A program made the position numbers and the translations under genes. A DNA stretch of 9,279 nucleotides from UBA1774 sp045223835 (lineage in GTDB: Bacteria > Bacillota > Clostridia > Oscillospirales > Oscillospiraceae), in contig JBGUZS010000006.1 in NCBI GenBank assembly GCA_045223835.1, forward strand, positions 1 through 9,279. The letters run 5' to 3'. Under the pieces are notes generated by a model. It saw nothing but the letters and a program-made list of their open reading frames with translations, ran no database searches and was not told where the DNA came from. The first letter of the stretch is position 1, and each line of letters opens with the position of its first letter. This document shows, piece after piece, positions 1-6,172 of the stretch.

Positions 1-772
1 CACCCTGTTCATCCAGAGCCATGTGGCGGAGCACGCCCAGCTGGCCTGGGTGCTGGACTGCTACACTATGTTCAGCGAGCTGAGCCGCATGACCCAGTTC
101 AAGGATAAATCCGCCAAGAACGCGGAGAACATCAACGCCGGTCTTTTCACCTATCCCTCCCTGATGGCGGCGGACATCCTGCTGTATCAGACGGATCTGG
201 TGCCCGTGGGCAGCGACCAGAAGCAGCATGTGGAGCTGAGCCGGGATATCGCCCTGCGCTTCAACGGCATTTATGGGGACGTGTTCACCGTTCCCGAGCC
301 CTTCATTCCCCAGGCCGGCGCCCGGATCATGAGCCTCACCAGCCCCCAGAACAAAATGTCCAAGTCCGACAAGGATCCCGGGGGCTGCATCTATATCCTC
401 CAGAAGCCGGAGGAGATCCTCCGCTGCTTCAAGCGGGCGGTGACGGATTCGGACACGGAGCGCTGCGTCCGCTACGATCCCCAGGCCAAGCCCGGGGTCT
501 CCAACCTCATGCAGATCTATGCCTGCGCCACGGGGAAGACCTTCCCGGAGATCGAGGCGGAGTTCGACGGCAGGGGCTACGGGGACTTCAAGACCGCCGT
601 GGGGGAAAGCGTGGTAGAGCTGCTCCGTCCCATCCGGGAAAAGACGGAGGACCTGATGAAGAATAAGGATTACCTCTCCTCCATCCTGCGCAGCGGCGCA
701 GAGAAGGCGTCCCGCACCGCCTCCCGCACCCTGCGGAAGGTCTATAAGAAGGTCGGTTTCGTAGAAAGGTAA
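1..772 (+). CDS. trpS: Tryptophan--tRNA ligase, C-terminal part (5' end outside window)
   Basis: Cytoplasmic class I aminoacyl-tRNA synthetase that charges tRNA-Trp with tryptophan using ATP. The frame is open from base 2 and gives 256 residues. Family members have about 330, so roughly 75 N-terminal residues, including the HIGH ATP-binding motif, lie before the window. Visible family signatures are LFIQSHV at the left edge, FSELSRMTQFKDK, a GSDQKQHVELSRD segment (tryptophan/adenylate pocket region) and the KMSKS loop at 353-367 within SPQNKMSKSDKD. The C-terminus (RTLRKVYKKVGFVER) is typical of bacterial TrpS and the stop is a normal TAA, so the visible part is intact. The next gene starts 4 bp later, so trpS probably leads or sits within the same operon. 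The promoter, and any T-box leader, would be upstream and cannot be seen. Confidence 0.97.
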   Translation, partial: TLFIQSHVAEHAQLAWVLDCYTMFSELSRMTQFKDKSAKNAENINAGLFTYPSLMAADILLYQTDLVPVGSDQKQHVELSRDIALRFNGIYGDVFTVPEPFIPQAGARIMSLTSPQNKMSKSDKDPGGCIYILQKPEEILRCFKRAVTDSDTERCVRYDPQAKPGVSNLMQIYACATGKTFPEIEAEFDGRGYGDFKTAVGESVVELLRPIREKTEDLMKNKDYLSSILRSGAEKASRTASRTLRKVYKKVGFVER

Positions 773-776
773 CGCC

Positions 777-1934
777 ATGTTCACCATTGATATGGGCCTC
801 CTGGCCCAGGTCCTGGTCTCCCTGGCCGCCGCCCTGGTCATGAGCTTTGCCCTCACCCCGGTGGTAAAGGTTTTTGCCCAGAAGGTGGGCGCCATGGATG
901 TGCCCAAGGACGGCAGACGGATGCACGACCATCCCATCCCCCGGCTGGGCGGACTGGCCATGTTCCTGGGCTTTCTGGTGAGCACCCTGCTGTTCAGCAA
1001 GGTGGATACCCAGGTCCGGGGCATGCTCCTGGGCTGCGTTCTGGTGGTCATCACCGGGGTCATCGACGATATCGTCCCCCTGAAATGGTGGCTGAAGCTC
1101 CTGCTCCAGATCGCCGCCGCTCTGGTGGCCGTGTTTTCCGGCATCCGCATCGAGGTCTTCTCCAATCCCATCCCCTTCATGGGTACGGAATGGCTGATCC
1201 TCCGGGAGCTGAGCATCCCCATCACCGTTCTCTGGATCGTGCTGGTAACCAACTCCGTGAACCTGATCGACGGGCTGGACGGGCTGGCCGTAGGGGTCAG
1301 CGCCATCGATTCCCTGGCCATGCTGGTGATCGCCCTGCTGGTGAGCGAGGGGAACGTAGCCATCATCATGGCCGCCCTGGTGGGGGCCTGCGTGGGCTTC
1401 ATGCCCTATAACATGAACCCGGCGAAGATCTTCGCCGGGGATACGGGCGCCCTGCTCCTGGGCTATGTGCTGGCCACCATGTCGGTGATCGGTCTGTTCA
1501 AGACCTATGCCATCATCTCCTTCCTGCTCCCCTTCCTGCTCCTGGCCCTGCCGCTGTTCGACACCGGCTTCGCCATCATCCGGCGGCTCATCCATGGGCA
1601 GAGCCCCATGCATCCGGACAGGGGACATGTCCACCACCGGCTCATCGATATGGGTCTGAACCAAAAGCAGGCCGTCGCCATCCTCTACTGCGTCAGCGCC
1701 GTCTTCGGTCTCTCCGCCGTGGTGCTGGCCACCAGCGGCGGGATGAAGGCCCTGCTCCTGGTCCTGGCCTTCCTGGCCACGGGTCTGCTGGCGGGCTTCG
1801 TGCTGCACAGCGGTCACCGGTCTGAGCCGGAGGCGCCCCAGGCAAAGGAAAACTCCGATCCCGCCATCCGCATCACCCTGAAGGGCCGGGAGGAAGCCCC
1901 GCCCGAAAACCGGGAGGAAAAGGAAGAGCCATGA
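777..1934 (+). CDS. tagO: Undecaprenyl-phosphate N-acetylhexosamine-1-phosphate transferase, TagO/WecA type (MraY-like glycosyltransferase family 4)
   Basis: Polytopic membrane enzyme (385 aa) of the PNPT family. Family members move a sugar-1-phosphate from a UDP-sugar to undecaprenyl phosphate on the inner membrane face, the first step of teichoic-acid-type or other envelope glycan synthesis. Family motifs appear in order: DVPKDGRRMHDHPIPRLGG (residues 41-59), the Asp pair DD at 97-98 (Mg/prenyl-phosphate site), NSVNLIDGLDGLA (159-171), FAGDTG (219-224) and DRGHVHHRL (281-289). The HxHH motif supports the WecA/TagO/WbpL branch over MraY proper, which makes lipid I. About ten hydrophobic segments are visible. 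Residues 346-385 form a charged Glu/Pro/Lys-rich cytoplasmic-looking tail. The ATG lies 4 bp after trpS with AAAGG upstream; a second in-frame ATG at codon 6 is possible. The stop overlaps the next start as ATGA, implying translational coupling. The exact sugar (GlcNAc or other) is not decidable from sequence alone. Confidence 0.9.
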   Translation: MFTIDMGLLAQVLVSLAAALVMSFALTPVVKVFAQKVGAMDVPKDGRRMHDHPIPRLGGLAMFLGFLVSTLLFSKVDTQVRGMLLGCVLVVITGVIDDIVPLKWWLKLLLQIAAALVAVFSGIRIEVFSNPIPFMGTEWLILRELSIPITVLWIVLVTNSVNLIDGLDGLAVGVSAIDSLAMLVIALLVSEGNVAIIMAALVGACVGFMPYNMNPAKIFAGDTGALLLGYVLATMSVIGLFKTYAIISFLLPFLLLALPLFDTGFAIIRRLIHGQSPMHPDRGHVHHRLIDMGLNQKQAVAILYCVSAVFGLSAVVLATSGGMKALLLVLAFLATGLLAGFVLHSGHRSEPEAPQAKENSDPAIRITLKGREEAPPENREEKEEP

Positions 1935-2665
1935 AGCGCTTCAGTTCCCTGACCGTCGCCGCCATCGCCACCCTGGTCCTGCTGGGGGGGATCCTGCTGT
2001 TCCTCGCCTCTCCTCTTGCGGCGAGGAAAACGGCGGAGGTCCATCTGCCGCCGATCCAGGACCGGCTGCCGGAGCACACCGGCGCAGCCGTACCCCGGGA
2101 GCTGACCCAGGTGGAGGTGACCCCGGAAACGGTGCAGGCCGTGATCTCCACCCTGAACCGGCCGGACAGCTATTCCCGCACCCTGCAGGTGTTCCAGTTC
2201 TGGGACGGGGGCGGCCGTACCGCCGAGATCCGGGTATGGGTCCGAAGCGGCGCCGTCCGCCTGAACATCGTGGGCGCGGAGCGGGAGGTCAATTACCTGC
2301 TGGATGGGGATATCCTCACCCTCTGGTACGGCAGCGACATGAGCCGCCGGTACACCTATACCGGGGCGGACGCCCGCCTGGGGGACGGCCTGCAGCGCAT
2401 TCCCACCTATGAGGATATCCTCTCCCTGGATCCGGCCTCCATCCGGGATGCGGGCTGCACCTGCACGGAGGACGGGAAATGGCGCATCCTGGTGGCGGCG
2501 GTGAACCCGGATTTCAACTATCTGGATATCTACTATATCTCCCTGGATACGGGCCTGTTGGTGGGCGCGGAGCAGTGGGACGGGGACACGCTCATCTACC
2601 GGATGACGGCGGGCGAGGCGGACCTTTCCGCCCCCTCCGATCAGCTCTTCCTGCTGTCCTCCTGA
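1931..2665 (+). CDS. Membrane-anchored exported protein of unknown function
   Basis: I do not recognise a specific family. The protein has 244 aa. Residues 7-28 form one hydrophobic helix after a short basic N-terminus (MKR), with no lipobox Cys, so it looks like an uncleaved signal anchor with the rest outside the membrane. Residues 60-244 are rich in alternating beta-type segments (RVWVRSGAVRLNIVG, YLLDGDILTLWYG, YLDIYYISLDTGLLVGAEQWDG). This pattern recalls the LolA/LppX-like beta-sheet folds of Gram-positive envelope proteins, but that is inference only. A Cys-Thr-Cys pair sits at 176-178. The start is fixed by ATGA overlap with the tagO-type gene and AGGAAAAGGAAG upstream, so it is co-translated with an envelope-glycan enzyme and probably acts at the cell surface. 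Its last 25 bp overlap the convergent small gene on the minus strand. Confidence 0.85.
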   Translation: MKRFSSLTVAAIATLVLLGGILLFLASPLAARKTAEVHLPPIQDRLPEHTGAAVPRELTQVEVTPETVQAVISTLNRPDSYSRTLQVFQFWDGGGRTAEIRVWVRSGAVRLNIVGAEREVNYLLDGDILTLWYGSDMSRRYTYTGADARLGDGLQRIPTYEDILSLDPASIRDAGCTCTEDGKWRILVAAVNPDFNYLDIYYISLDTGLLVGAEQWDGDTLIYRMTAGEADLSAPSDQLFLLSS

Positions 2666-2934
2666 TCGCTGAAGCTCAGCACCACCAATGCGGCCAGGGT
2701 GATCAGAAGCTCCTCATCCTCCTTCTCCAGATACAGGAGCAGGAGCACCAGATACAGCAGCAGATCTCCCGTATCCACCCGGTTCCCCAGGAGCCCGTTC
2801 AATATGCCTTTCAGCCCGGCGGCCGATCCCGCCGGGCTTTCTCTGTTTTCCGGCCTTCGTTCCGGCCGGGGATCCGGGCGTCCGGCCCGTTCCTCCCCGC
2901 CGCCCTGCCGCGTCTGCAGATACCGGTTGTACAT
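2641..2934 (-). CDS. Small hypothetical protein with acidic-linked hydrophobic C-terminus
   Basis: 97 aa, family not recognised. The N-terminal half (1-39) is polar, Arg/Pro/Gly/Glu-rich and probably disordered. GLKGILNGLLGN (40-51) could be an amphipathic helix. The C-terminus has two Leu-rich segments (about 57-69 and 76-88) separated by the acidic linker EKEDEE, which suggests a short membrane-associated hairpin. The opening MYNRY and the DDLL/LLL-type tail recall small proteins I associate with Clostridia, from memory only. The ATG is preceded by GGAGAAGGGGAG, a good ribosome site. It is the last of three minus-strand genes with short gaps (18 bp from its upstream neighbour) and is convergent with the trpS-tagO operon, overlapping its last CDS by 25 bp. 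Confidence 0.7.
   Translation of the reverse strand: MYNRYLQTRQGGGEERAGRPDPRPERRPENRESPAGSAAGLKGILNGLLGNRVDTGDLLLYLVLLLLYLEKEDEELLITLAALVVLSFSDQEDSRKS
2813..2849 (+). terminator. Putative intrinsic terminator of the trpS-tagO operon, inside the convergent gene
   Basis: A perfect 10-bp GC-rich inverted repeat, AGCCCGGCGG (2813-2822) and CCGCCGGGCT (2829-2838), encloses a 6-nt loop and is followed by TTTCTCTGTTTT, a broken but usable U-tract. It is the first good terminator-like structure after the operon's last stop at 2665, about 150 bp downstream. It lies within the coding sequence of the minus-strand gene at 2641-2934, where it encodes an Ala/Gly/Pro stretch. Coding constraint could produce part of the symmetry, so function is inferred. 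Confidence 0.55.
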
Positions 2935-2952
2935 CCCGCTCCCCTTCTCCGT

Positions 2953-3306
2953 TTATCGTCTCATCCCCAGCTCCGGGATCGCAGCCCTGGCCGCCCGGGT
3001 CAGCCGGGCGATGCGCAGAGCCTTTTCCAGCCGCTTTCCCCGCTCCTCGTCCAGCCAGGGGCGGAGGGCCGCCACCAGCTCTCCCGTCCGGCTGGGGGCC
3101 TGAAACTCCCGAAGCGCCCCGGTGATCAACTGCATGAGCCGGGGATCCATGCCCTCCGGCATTTCCGCGCCTCGCTCCGGGCCGGATCCCCGGTCACCGC
3201 CTCCGCCCCCCAGGGTCCCCGCCAGGCTGTCCGCCAGCTGCTTCAGCTGGGCCATGCTCTCCGGGGAGGAGAACAGAGCCCCCAGCTTTTCCTCCCATCC
3301 GTCCAA
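2953..3306 (-). CDS. Small helical hypothetical protein (TTG start)
   Basis: 117 aa, family not recognised. It looks soluble and mostly helical. Residues 1-30 contain LFSSPESMAQLKQLADSLAG, a pattern like the short 'xxxPEsMxQl' helical repeats of small clostridial proteins. A Gly-rich, charged linker follows (about 31-50), then MDPRLMQLITGALREFQ, and a basic helical C-terminus (LDEERGKRLEKALRIARLTRAARAAI). The start is TTG at 3306, chosen because AGAGGG lies 7 nt upstream and no ATG in the early frame keeps the conserved-looking N-terminus. It follows the gene at 3319-3582 after 12 bp and precedes the gene at 2641-2934 by 18 bp, so it is the middle cistron of a three-gene operon. The role is unknown; divergence from spoIVA hints at, but does not show, a sporulation link. 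Confidence 0.7.
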   Translation of the reverse strand: MDGWEEKLGALFSSPESMAQLKQLADSLAGTLGGGGGDRGSGPERGAEMPEGMDPRLMQLITGALREFQAPSRTGELVAALRPWLDEERGKRLEKALRIARLTRAARAAIPELGMRR

Positions 3307-3318
3307 ACGGCGTCCCTC

Positions 3319-3582
3319 TCAGCCCAGCAGGTCCTTCAGCTGACCTGCCAGCCTTCTGCCCTCTTCGGTGCTCAGCACCCGCTCCATGATCCGCTTCAGC
3401 TCCGCCGCATCTCCGGTCTCCAGGGCTTTGGCCGCCTTCCCCTCGTCTCCCAGCAGCTTTCGGACCTTCTTCCCGTCGGCGGACTCCGCCAGCTTCTGTA
3501 TGCTTCCCGCGTTCGCCTGGAGGGACCGGGCCCGGTCCTCCGTCAGCAGGCTCTCCGCTCCCTTTTCCGGTGTCTGCTTCAT
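3319..3582 (-). CDS. Small helical hypothetical protein, first gene of cluster opposite spoIVA
   Basis: 87 aa, family not recognised. It is highly charged and predicted helical throughout, with no signal peptide or membrane segment. Its C-terminal part (ELKRIMERVLSTEEGRRLAGQLKDLLG) resembles in character the SSPESMAQLKQLADSLAG segment of the next gene, so the two may be distant relatives; this is a visual impression. The ATG is preceded by GGGGGAGG, a strong ribosome site. A 6-bp GC stem (3598-3613, GGCGGC/GCCGCC, loop TGAC) lies just upstream in the leader. It is the first cistron of the minus-strand cluster and is divergent from spoIVA, with 152 bp between the two starts. Confidence 0.7.
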   Translation of the reverse strand: MKQTPEKGAESLLTEDRARSLQANAGSIQKLAESADGKKVRKLLGDEGKAAKALETGDAAELKRIMERVLSTEEGRRLAGQLKDLLG

Positions 3583-3674
3583 CTCCGCACCTCCCCCGGC
3601 GGCTGACGCCGCCCCTCTGCAGCATTCTATGCAGAGCTTATGGACCCGGTGCGGAAAACATGCCGGTCCCCCCC

Positions 3675-3705
3675 GTTCTATTCTCCACGCCGGGGGGCAT
3701 ACACT
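3675..3705 (+). promoter_or_regulatory. Sigma-E-like promoter of spoIVA
   Basis: GTTCTATT at 3675-3682 and CATACACT at 3698-3705 are separated by 15 bp. These resemble the Bacillus subtilis sigma-E pattern (about TCATATT, 13-15 bp, CATACAAT). In B. subtilis spoIVA is transcribed in the mother cell by sigma-E, which fits. Transcription would begin near 3711, giving a leader of about 25 nt with the ribosome site inside it. The -10 match is good; the -35 match is partial. Confidence 0.6.
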
Positions 3706-3721
3706 GCAGCAAGTAGGAAAC

Positions 3722-3726
3722 GGAGG
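3722..3726 (+). promoter_or_regulatory. Ribosome binding site fixing the TTG start of spoIVA
   Basis: GGAGG lies 8 nt before TTG at 3735. No ATG in this frame precedes the conserved IYQDIATRTGGNIYIGVVG block, and the next in-frame Met is codon 38, past the Walker A site. The TTG must therefore be the start, and it gives a length (491 aa) matching the family. Confidence 0.85.
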
Positions 3727-3734
3727 GATCGGCT

Positions 3735-5210
3735 TTGGACAATCAGACCATCTATCAGGACATCGCCACCCGAACGGGCGGCAACATCTATATCGGGGTG
3801 GTTGGCCCTGTGCGCACGGGCAAATCCACCTTCATCAAACGCTTTATGGAAACGCTGGTCCTTCCGGGGATCGAGGACGTATACATGCGGGAGCGCGCCA
3901 GGGATGAGCTGCCCCAGAGCGGCTCCGGCCGCACCGTCATGACCGCGGAGCCCAAATTCGTGCCGGAGGACGCGGTCCGGGTGGACGCGGGGGGAGCGGT
4001 GTTCTCCGCCCGCCTCATCGACTGCGTAGGCTATCTGGTGGAGGGGGCCGCCGGGGCGGAGGAGGACGGCAACCCCCGCATGGTCACCACCCCCTGGTTC
4101 GACCATGAGATCCCCATGGTGGAGGCGGCGGAGCTGGGTACCCGCCGGGTGATCGCGGAGCATTCCACCGTGGGGGTGGTGGTCACCACGGACGGCAGCA
4201 TCGGGGATATCCCCCGGGCCAGCTTCGTCCCCGCGGAGGAGCGGGTGGTGGCGGAGCTGAAGGCCATCGGCAAGCCCTTCGTGGTGGTGCTGAACTCCGC
4301 CCAGCCGGACGCCCCCGAAACCCGGAGTCTTGCCGCCTCCCTGGGGGAGAAATACGACGTGGCCTGCCTGCCCGTCAGCTGTCTCACCCTGGGGGAAGAG
4401 GAGGTGCGAAGCATCATCCGCTGCCTCCTCCTGGAATTCCCCATTACGGAGCTGGGGATCTTCCTCCCCGCCTGGGTCTCCGCCCTGCCCCCGGAGCATC
4501 CCGTGCCCACCCGGATCTGCGCCGCCCTGCGGCAGGCCTGCGCCGGCATGACCCGTCTCCGGCACGCGGAGGCCGCGGTGCAGCGGCTGGGCCGAAGCGA
4601 CGCCGTAAGCTCCGCCGCCCTTCGGGAGATCCGGGCGGGCAAAGGGGTCGTCCTGGCGGAGGCGGTCCTGCCCAGGGAGCTGTTTTACGAGACCCTCAGC
4701 GAGCGCTCCGGCATCCCGGTTTCGGATGACGGGGACCTGCTGCGCCTGCTGACGGATATGGCCCAGATGAAGCAGGAGTATGACCGGGTGCGGGATGCCC
4801 TCCACAGCGTCTATGAGACGGGCTACGGCATCGTCTGTCCCCGGGTGGAGGAGCTGAAGCTGGCGGAGCCGGAGATCGTCCGCCGGGGCGGGCGGTACAG
4901 CGTCCGGCTGAAGGCCAGCGCCCCCTCCATCCACATGATCCTGGCGAATATCGAAACGGAGGTCTCCCCCGCCATCGGCAGCGAGAAGCAGAGCGAGGAG
5001 ATCATCAACTACCTGCTCCAGGAATTCGAGGGGGACAGCGGGAAGATCTGGCAGTCCAACATCTTCGGCAAATCCCTGTACGATATTGCCGGGGAGGGGC
5101 TGCAGGCCAAGATCAAGAAGATGCCCGCGGACGCCCAGGGAAAGCTCCAGGAGGCCCTGCAGCGCATTGTGAACGAGGGCAGCGGCGGACTCATCTGCAT
5201 CATTCTATGA
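3735..5210 (+). CDS. spoIVA: Stage IV sporulation protein A, spore coat basement-layer ATPase
   Basis: Mother-cell morphogenetic ATPase. In B. subtilis it is recruited to the forespore surface by SpoVM and polymerises on ATP hydrolysis to form the base on which the coat assembles; it is also needed for cortex formation. The 491 aa align from end to end with the approximately 492-aa B. subtilis protein as I recall it. The N-terminal TRAFAC-type NTPase domain has Walker A GPVRTGKS (24-31, Lys30), the DELPQS block (58-62) and a Walker B-like LIDCVGY with Asp96. EHSTVGVVVTTDGSIGD (142-158) and the VVVLNS strand (183-188) also match. The C-terminal region keeps SIHMILANIETEVSPAIGSEKQSEE and ends in NEGSGGLICIIL, the region implicated in SpoVM contact. 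The sensor position reads T70-A71 where B. subtilis has Thr-Thr. It is a single-gene unit with its own promoter and terminator. Confidence 0.98.
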   Translation: MDNQTIYQDIATRTGGNIYIGVVGPVRTGKSTFIKRFMETLVLPGIEDVYMRERARDELPQSGSGRTVMTAEPKFVPEDAVRVDAGGAVFSARLIDCVGYLVEGAAGAEEDGNPRMVTTPWFDHEIPMVEAAELGTRRVIAEHSTVGVVVTTDGSIGDIPRASFVPAEERVVAELKAIGKPFVVVLNSAQPDAPETRSLAASLGEKYDVACLPVSCLTLGEEEVRSIIRCLLLEFPITELGIFLPAWVSALPPEHPVPTRICAALRQACAGMTRLRHAEAAVQRLGRSDAVSSAALREIRAGKGVVLAEAVLPRELFYETLSERSGIPVSDDGDLLRLLTDMAQMKQEYDRVRDALHSVYETGYGIVCPRVEELKLAEPEIVRRGGRYSVRLKASAPSIHMILANIETEVSPAIGSEKQSEEIINYLLQEFEGDSGKIWQSNIFGKSLYDIAGEGLQAKIKKMPADAQGKLQEALQRIVNEGSGGLICIIL

Positions 5211-5228
5211 GGGCGTGAGTAAACAGTT

Positions 5229-5260
5229 GGGCGGCTTCCGCATGGGAAGCCGCCCCTTTT
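5229..5260 (+). terminator. Intrinsic terminator of spoIVA
   Basis: A perfect 11-bp stem, GGGCGGCTTCC (5229-5239) and GGAAGCCGCCC (5245-5255), has a 5-nt loop (GCATG) and is followed by CTTTT, starting 18 bp after the spoIVA stop. The minus-strand side lacks a clear T-run, so it may serve the convergent DUF4097 operon only weakly. Confidence 0.9.
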
Positions 5261-5272
5261 GGACTGCTTGCT

Positions 5273-6172
5273 TTATCCCTGGATCTCCAGCTTGATATCC
5301 CCGGTGTCGGTGGTGACCTCGCAGGCGCCGCCGGGGGCGTTATCCGGCACCTGGACCCTTCCGGTGTCGGTCTTGGTTTTGAACGTCTTTCCGCTGCGGA
5401 GGGTGCCCGTTACATCCCCGGTATCGGTCTGGATGCGGATATCCGGGGCGTCGCAATTCTCCAGCCGCACGTCCCCGGTGCTGCGGCGGACGGCGATGCT
5501 GCTTTCCGCTGTCACGTTTATAAGGAACACCTTTCCCGTGCTGCCTGTGGTCTCCAGGCTGCCGCAGTTCACGCCGCTGAGCTGCACCCGGCCGGTGCTG
5601 ACCTCCGCGGCGATCTCTTCCGCGGTGAGGTTCGACAGGGTGATATCCCCGGTACTGGTGGTGACGGAGATGGTCTCCGCCGAGGCCTGACATTTCACGT
5701 CCCCGGTGCTGCATTCGATCCGGATATGTTCGAAGCGGAAGCCGGTAATGCGGATGCTTCCCGTGCTGGTTTCAATGGTCAGGTCTCCAAAGTCGTCTTC
5801 CGGCAGATAGAGCGTCAGCACCCGCGGCTCCCCGAGAACGGAAACGCGCTCATACCACTTCCGTTCGTCCACGCTGCGGATCATCAGGGTCCCGTCCTCT
5901 ATGGTTATGTCATGCCGCTGCTTCTCGTTCTCCCGATACTCCAGCCTCGGGGTCTTTTCCAGCGTAGGGTACATCGTATGCTGGATCACGATATGCTCAG
6001 TATCTCCCAGGATACGGATGCTGCGGAAGTCCTCCTGCAGCTCCAGGGTCCTGGTCTCAAAGCTCTCGGTCCTGAGACCGTCGAAGCGAAAGCCCATGCG
6101 GGCGAAGGAAACGCCCCCCAGCACAAGGCCCAAGGCCAGAAGGATGATCCCTGCGACGATGACTTTTTTCAT
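5273..6172 (-). CDS. DUF4097-family membrane-anchored beta-repeat protein
   Basis: 299 aa. Residues 3-23 form a hydrophobic signal anchor after MKK; the rest is predicted outside the membrane. Residues 45-130 are beta-rich, and residues 136-291 carry nine regularly spaced S/D-T-G motifs, the hallmark of DUF4097 (adhesin-like, probably beta-helical or stacked-strand) proteins. No enzymatic residues stand out, and the biochemical role of the family is not established. The start is ATG at 6172, not the longer in-frame ATG at 6274: AAAGGGGAGAG sits just upstream, and it overlaps the previous gene's stop as ATGA, so it is translationally coupled to the HAAS/DUF1700 gene. Last gene of the padR-HAAS-DUF4097 operon. 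In other Firmicutes this trio is linked to envelope functions; here that is inference from context. Confidence 0.92.
   Translation of the reverse strand: MKKVIVAGIILLALGLVLGGVSFARMGFRFDGLRTESFETRTLELQEDFRSIRILGDTEHIVIQHTMYPTLEKTPRLEYRENEKQRHDITIEDGTLMIRSVDERKWYERVSVLGEPRVLTLYLPEDDFGDLTIETSTGSIRITGFRFEHIRIECSTGDVKCQASAETISVTTSTGDITLSNLTAEEIAAEVSTGRVQLSGVNCGSLETTGSTGKVFLINVTAESSIAVRRSTGDVRLENCDAPDIRIQTDTGDVTGTLRSGKTFKTKTDTGRVQVPDNAPGGACEVTTDTGDIKLEIQG
5300..5767 (-). repeat. Nine-unit internal S/D-T-G repeat in the DUF4097 protein
   Basis: S/D-T-G triplets begin at residues 136, 155, 173, 192, 211, 231, 250, 269 and 289 of the protein. The spacing is 18-20 residues (mostly 19, about 57 bp). 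Units take the form strand-STG(D/S/R/K)(V/I)-strand. The first six use STG and the last three DTG. The period fits one rung of a stacked beta structure. Confidence 0.9.

Noticed and set aside
588..1817. 409-aa minus-strand ORF opposite the TagO-type gene
   Set aside because: Composition (His/Gln/Gly/Asp-rich, no domains) is that of an antisense shadow of a GC-rich membrane-protein gene; the plus-strand gene has clear family motifs.
2479..3606. 375-aa plus-strand ORF across the convergent region
   Set aside because: Low-complexity Pro/Gln/Arg/Ser product with no motif. It overlaps the three minus-strand genes, which have ribosome sites and tight spacing.
3614..3669. Minus-strand promoter for the small-gene cluster (TAGAAT; or GCATG...CATAAG resembling sigma-G)
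   Set aside because: TAGAAT is 5/6 to a -10 but has no -35 at 16-18 bp. The sigma-G-like pair has a 16-bp spacer and an imperfect -10. Neither is good enough to list.
3678..4934. 418-aa minus-strand ORF opposite spoIVA
   Set aside because: Antisense shadow of spoIVA, which matches its family end to end.
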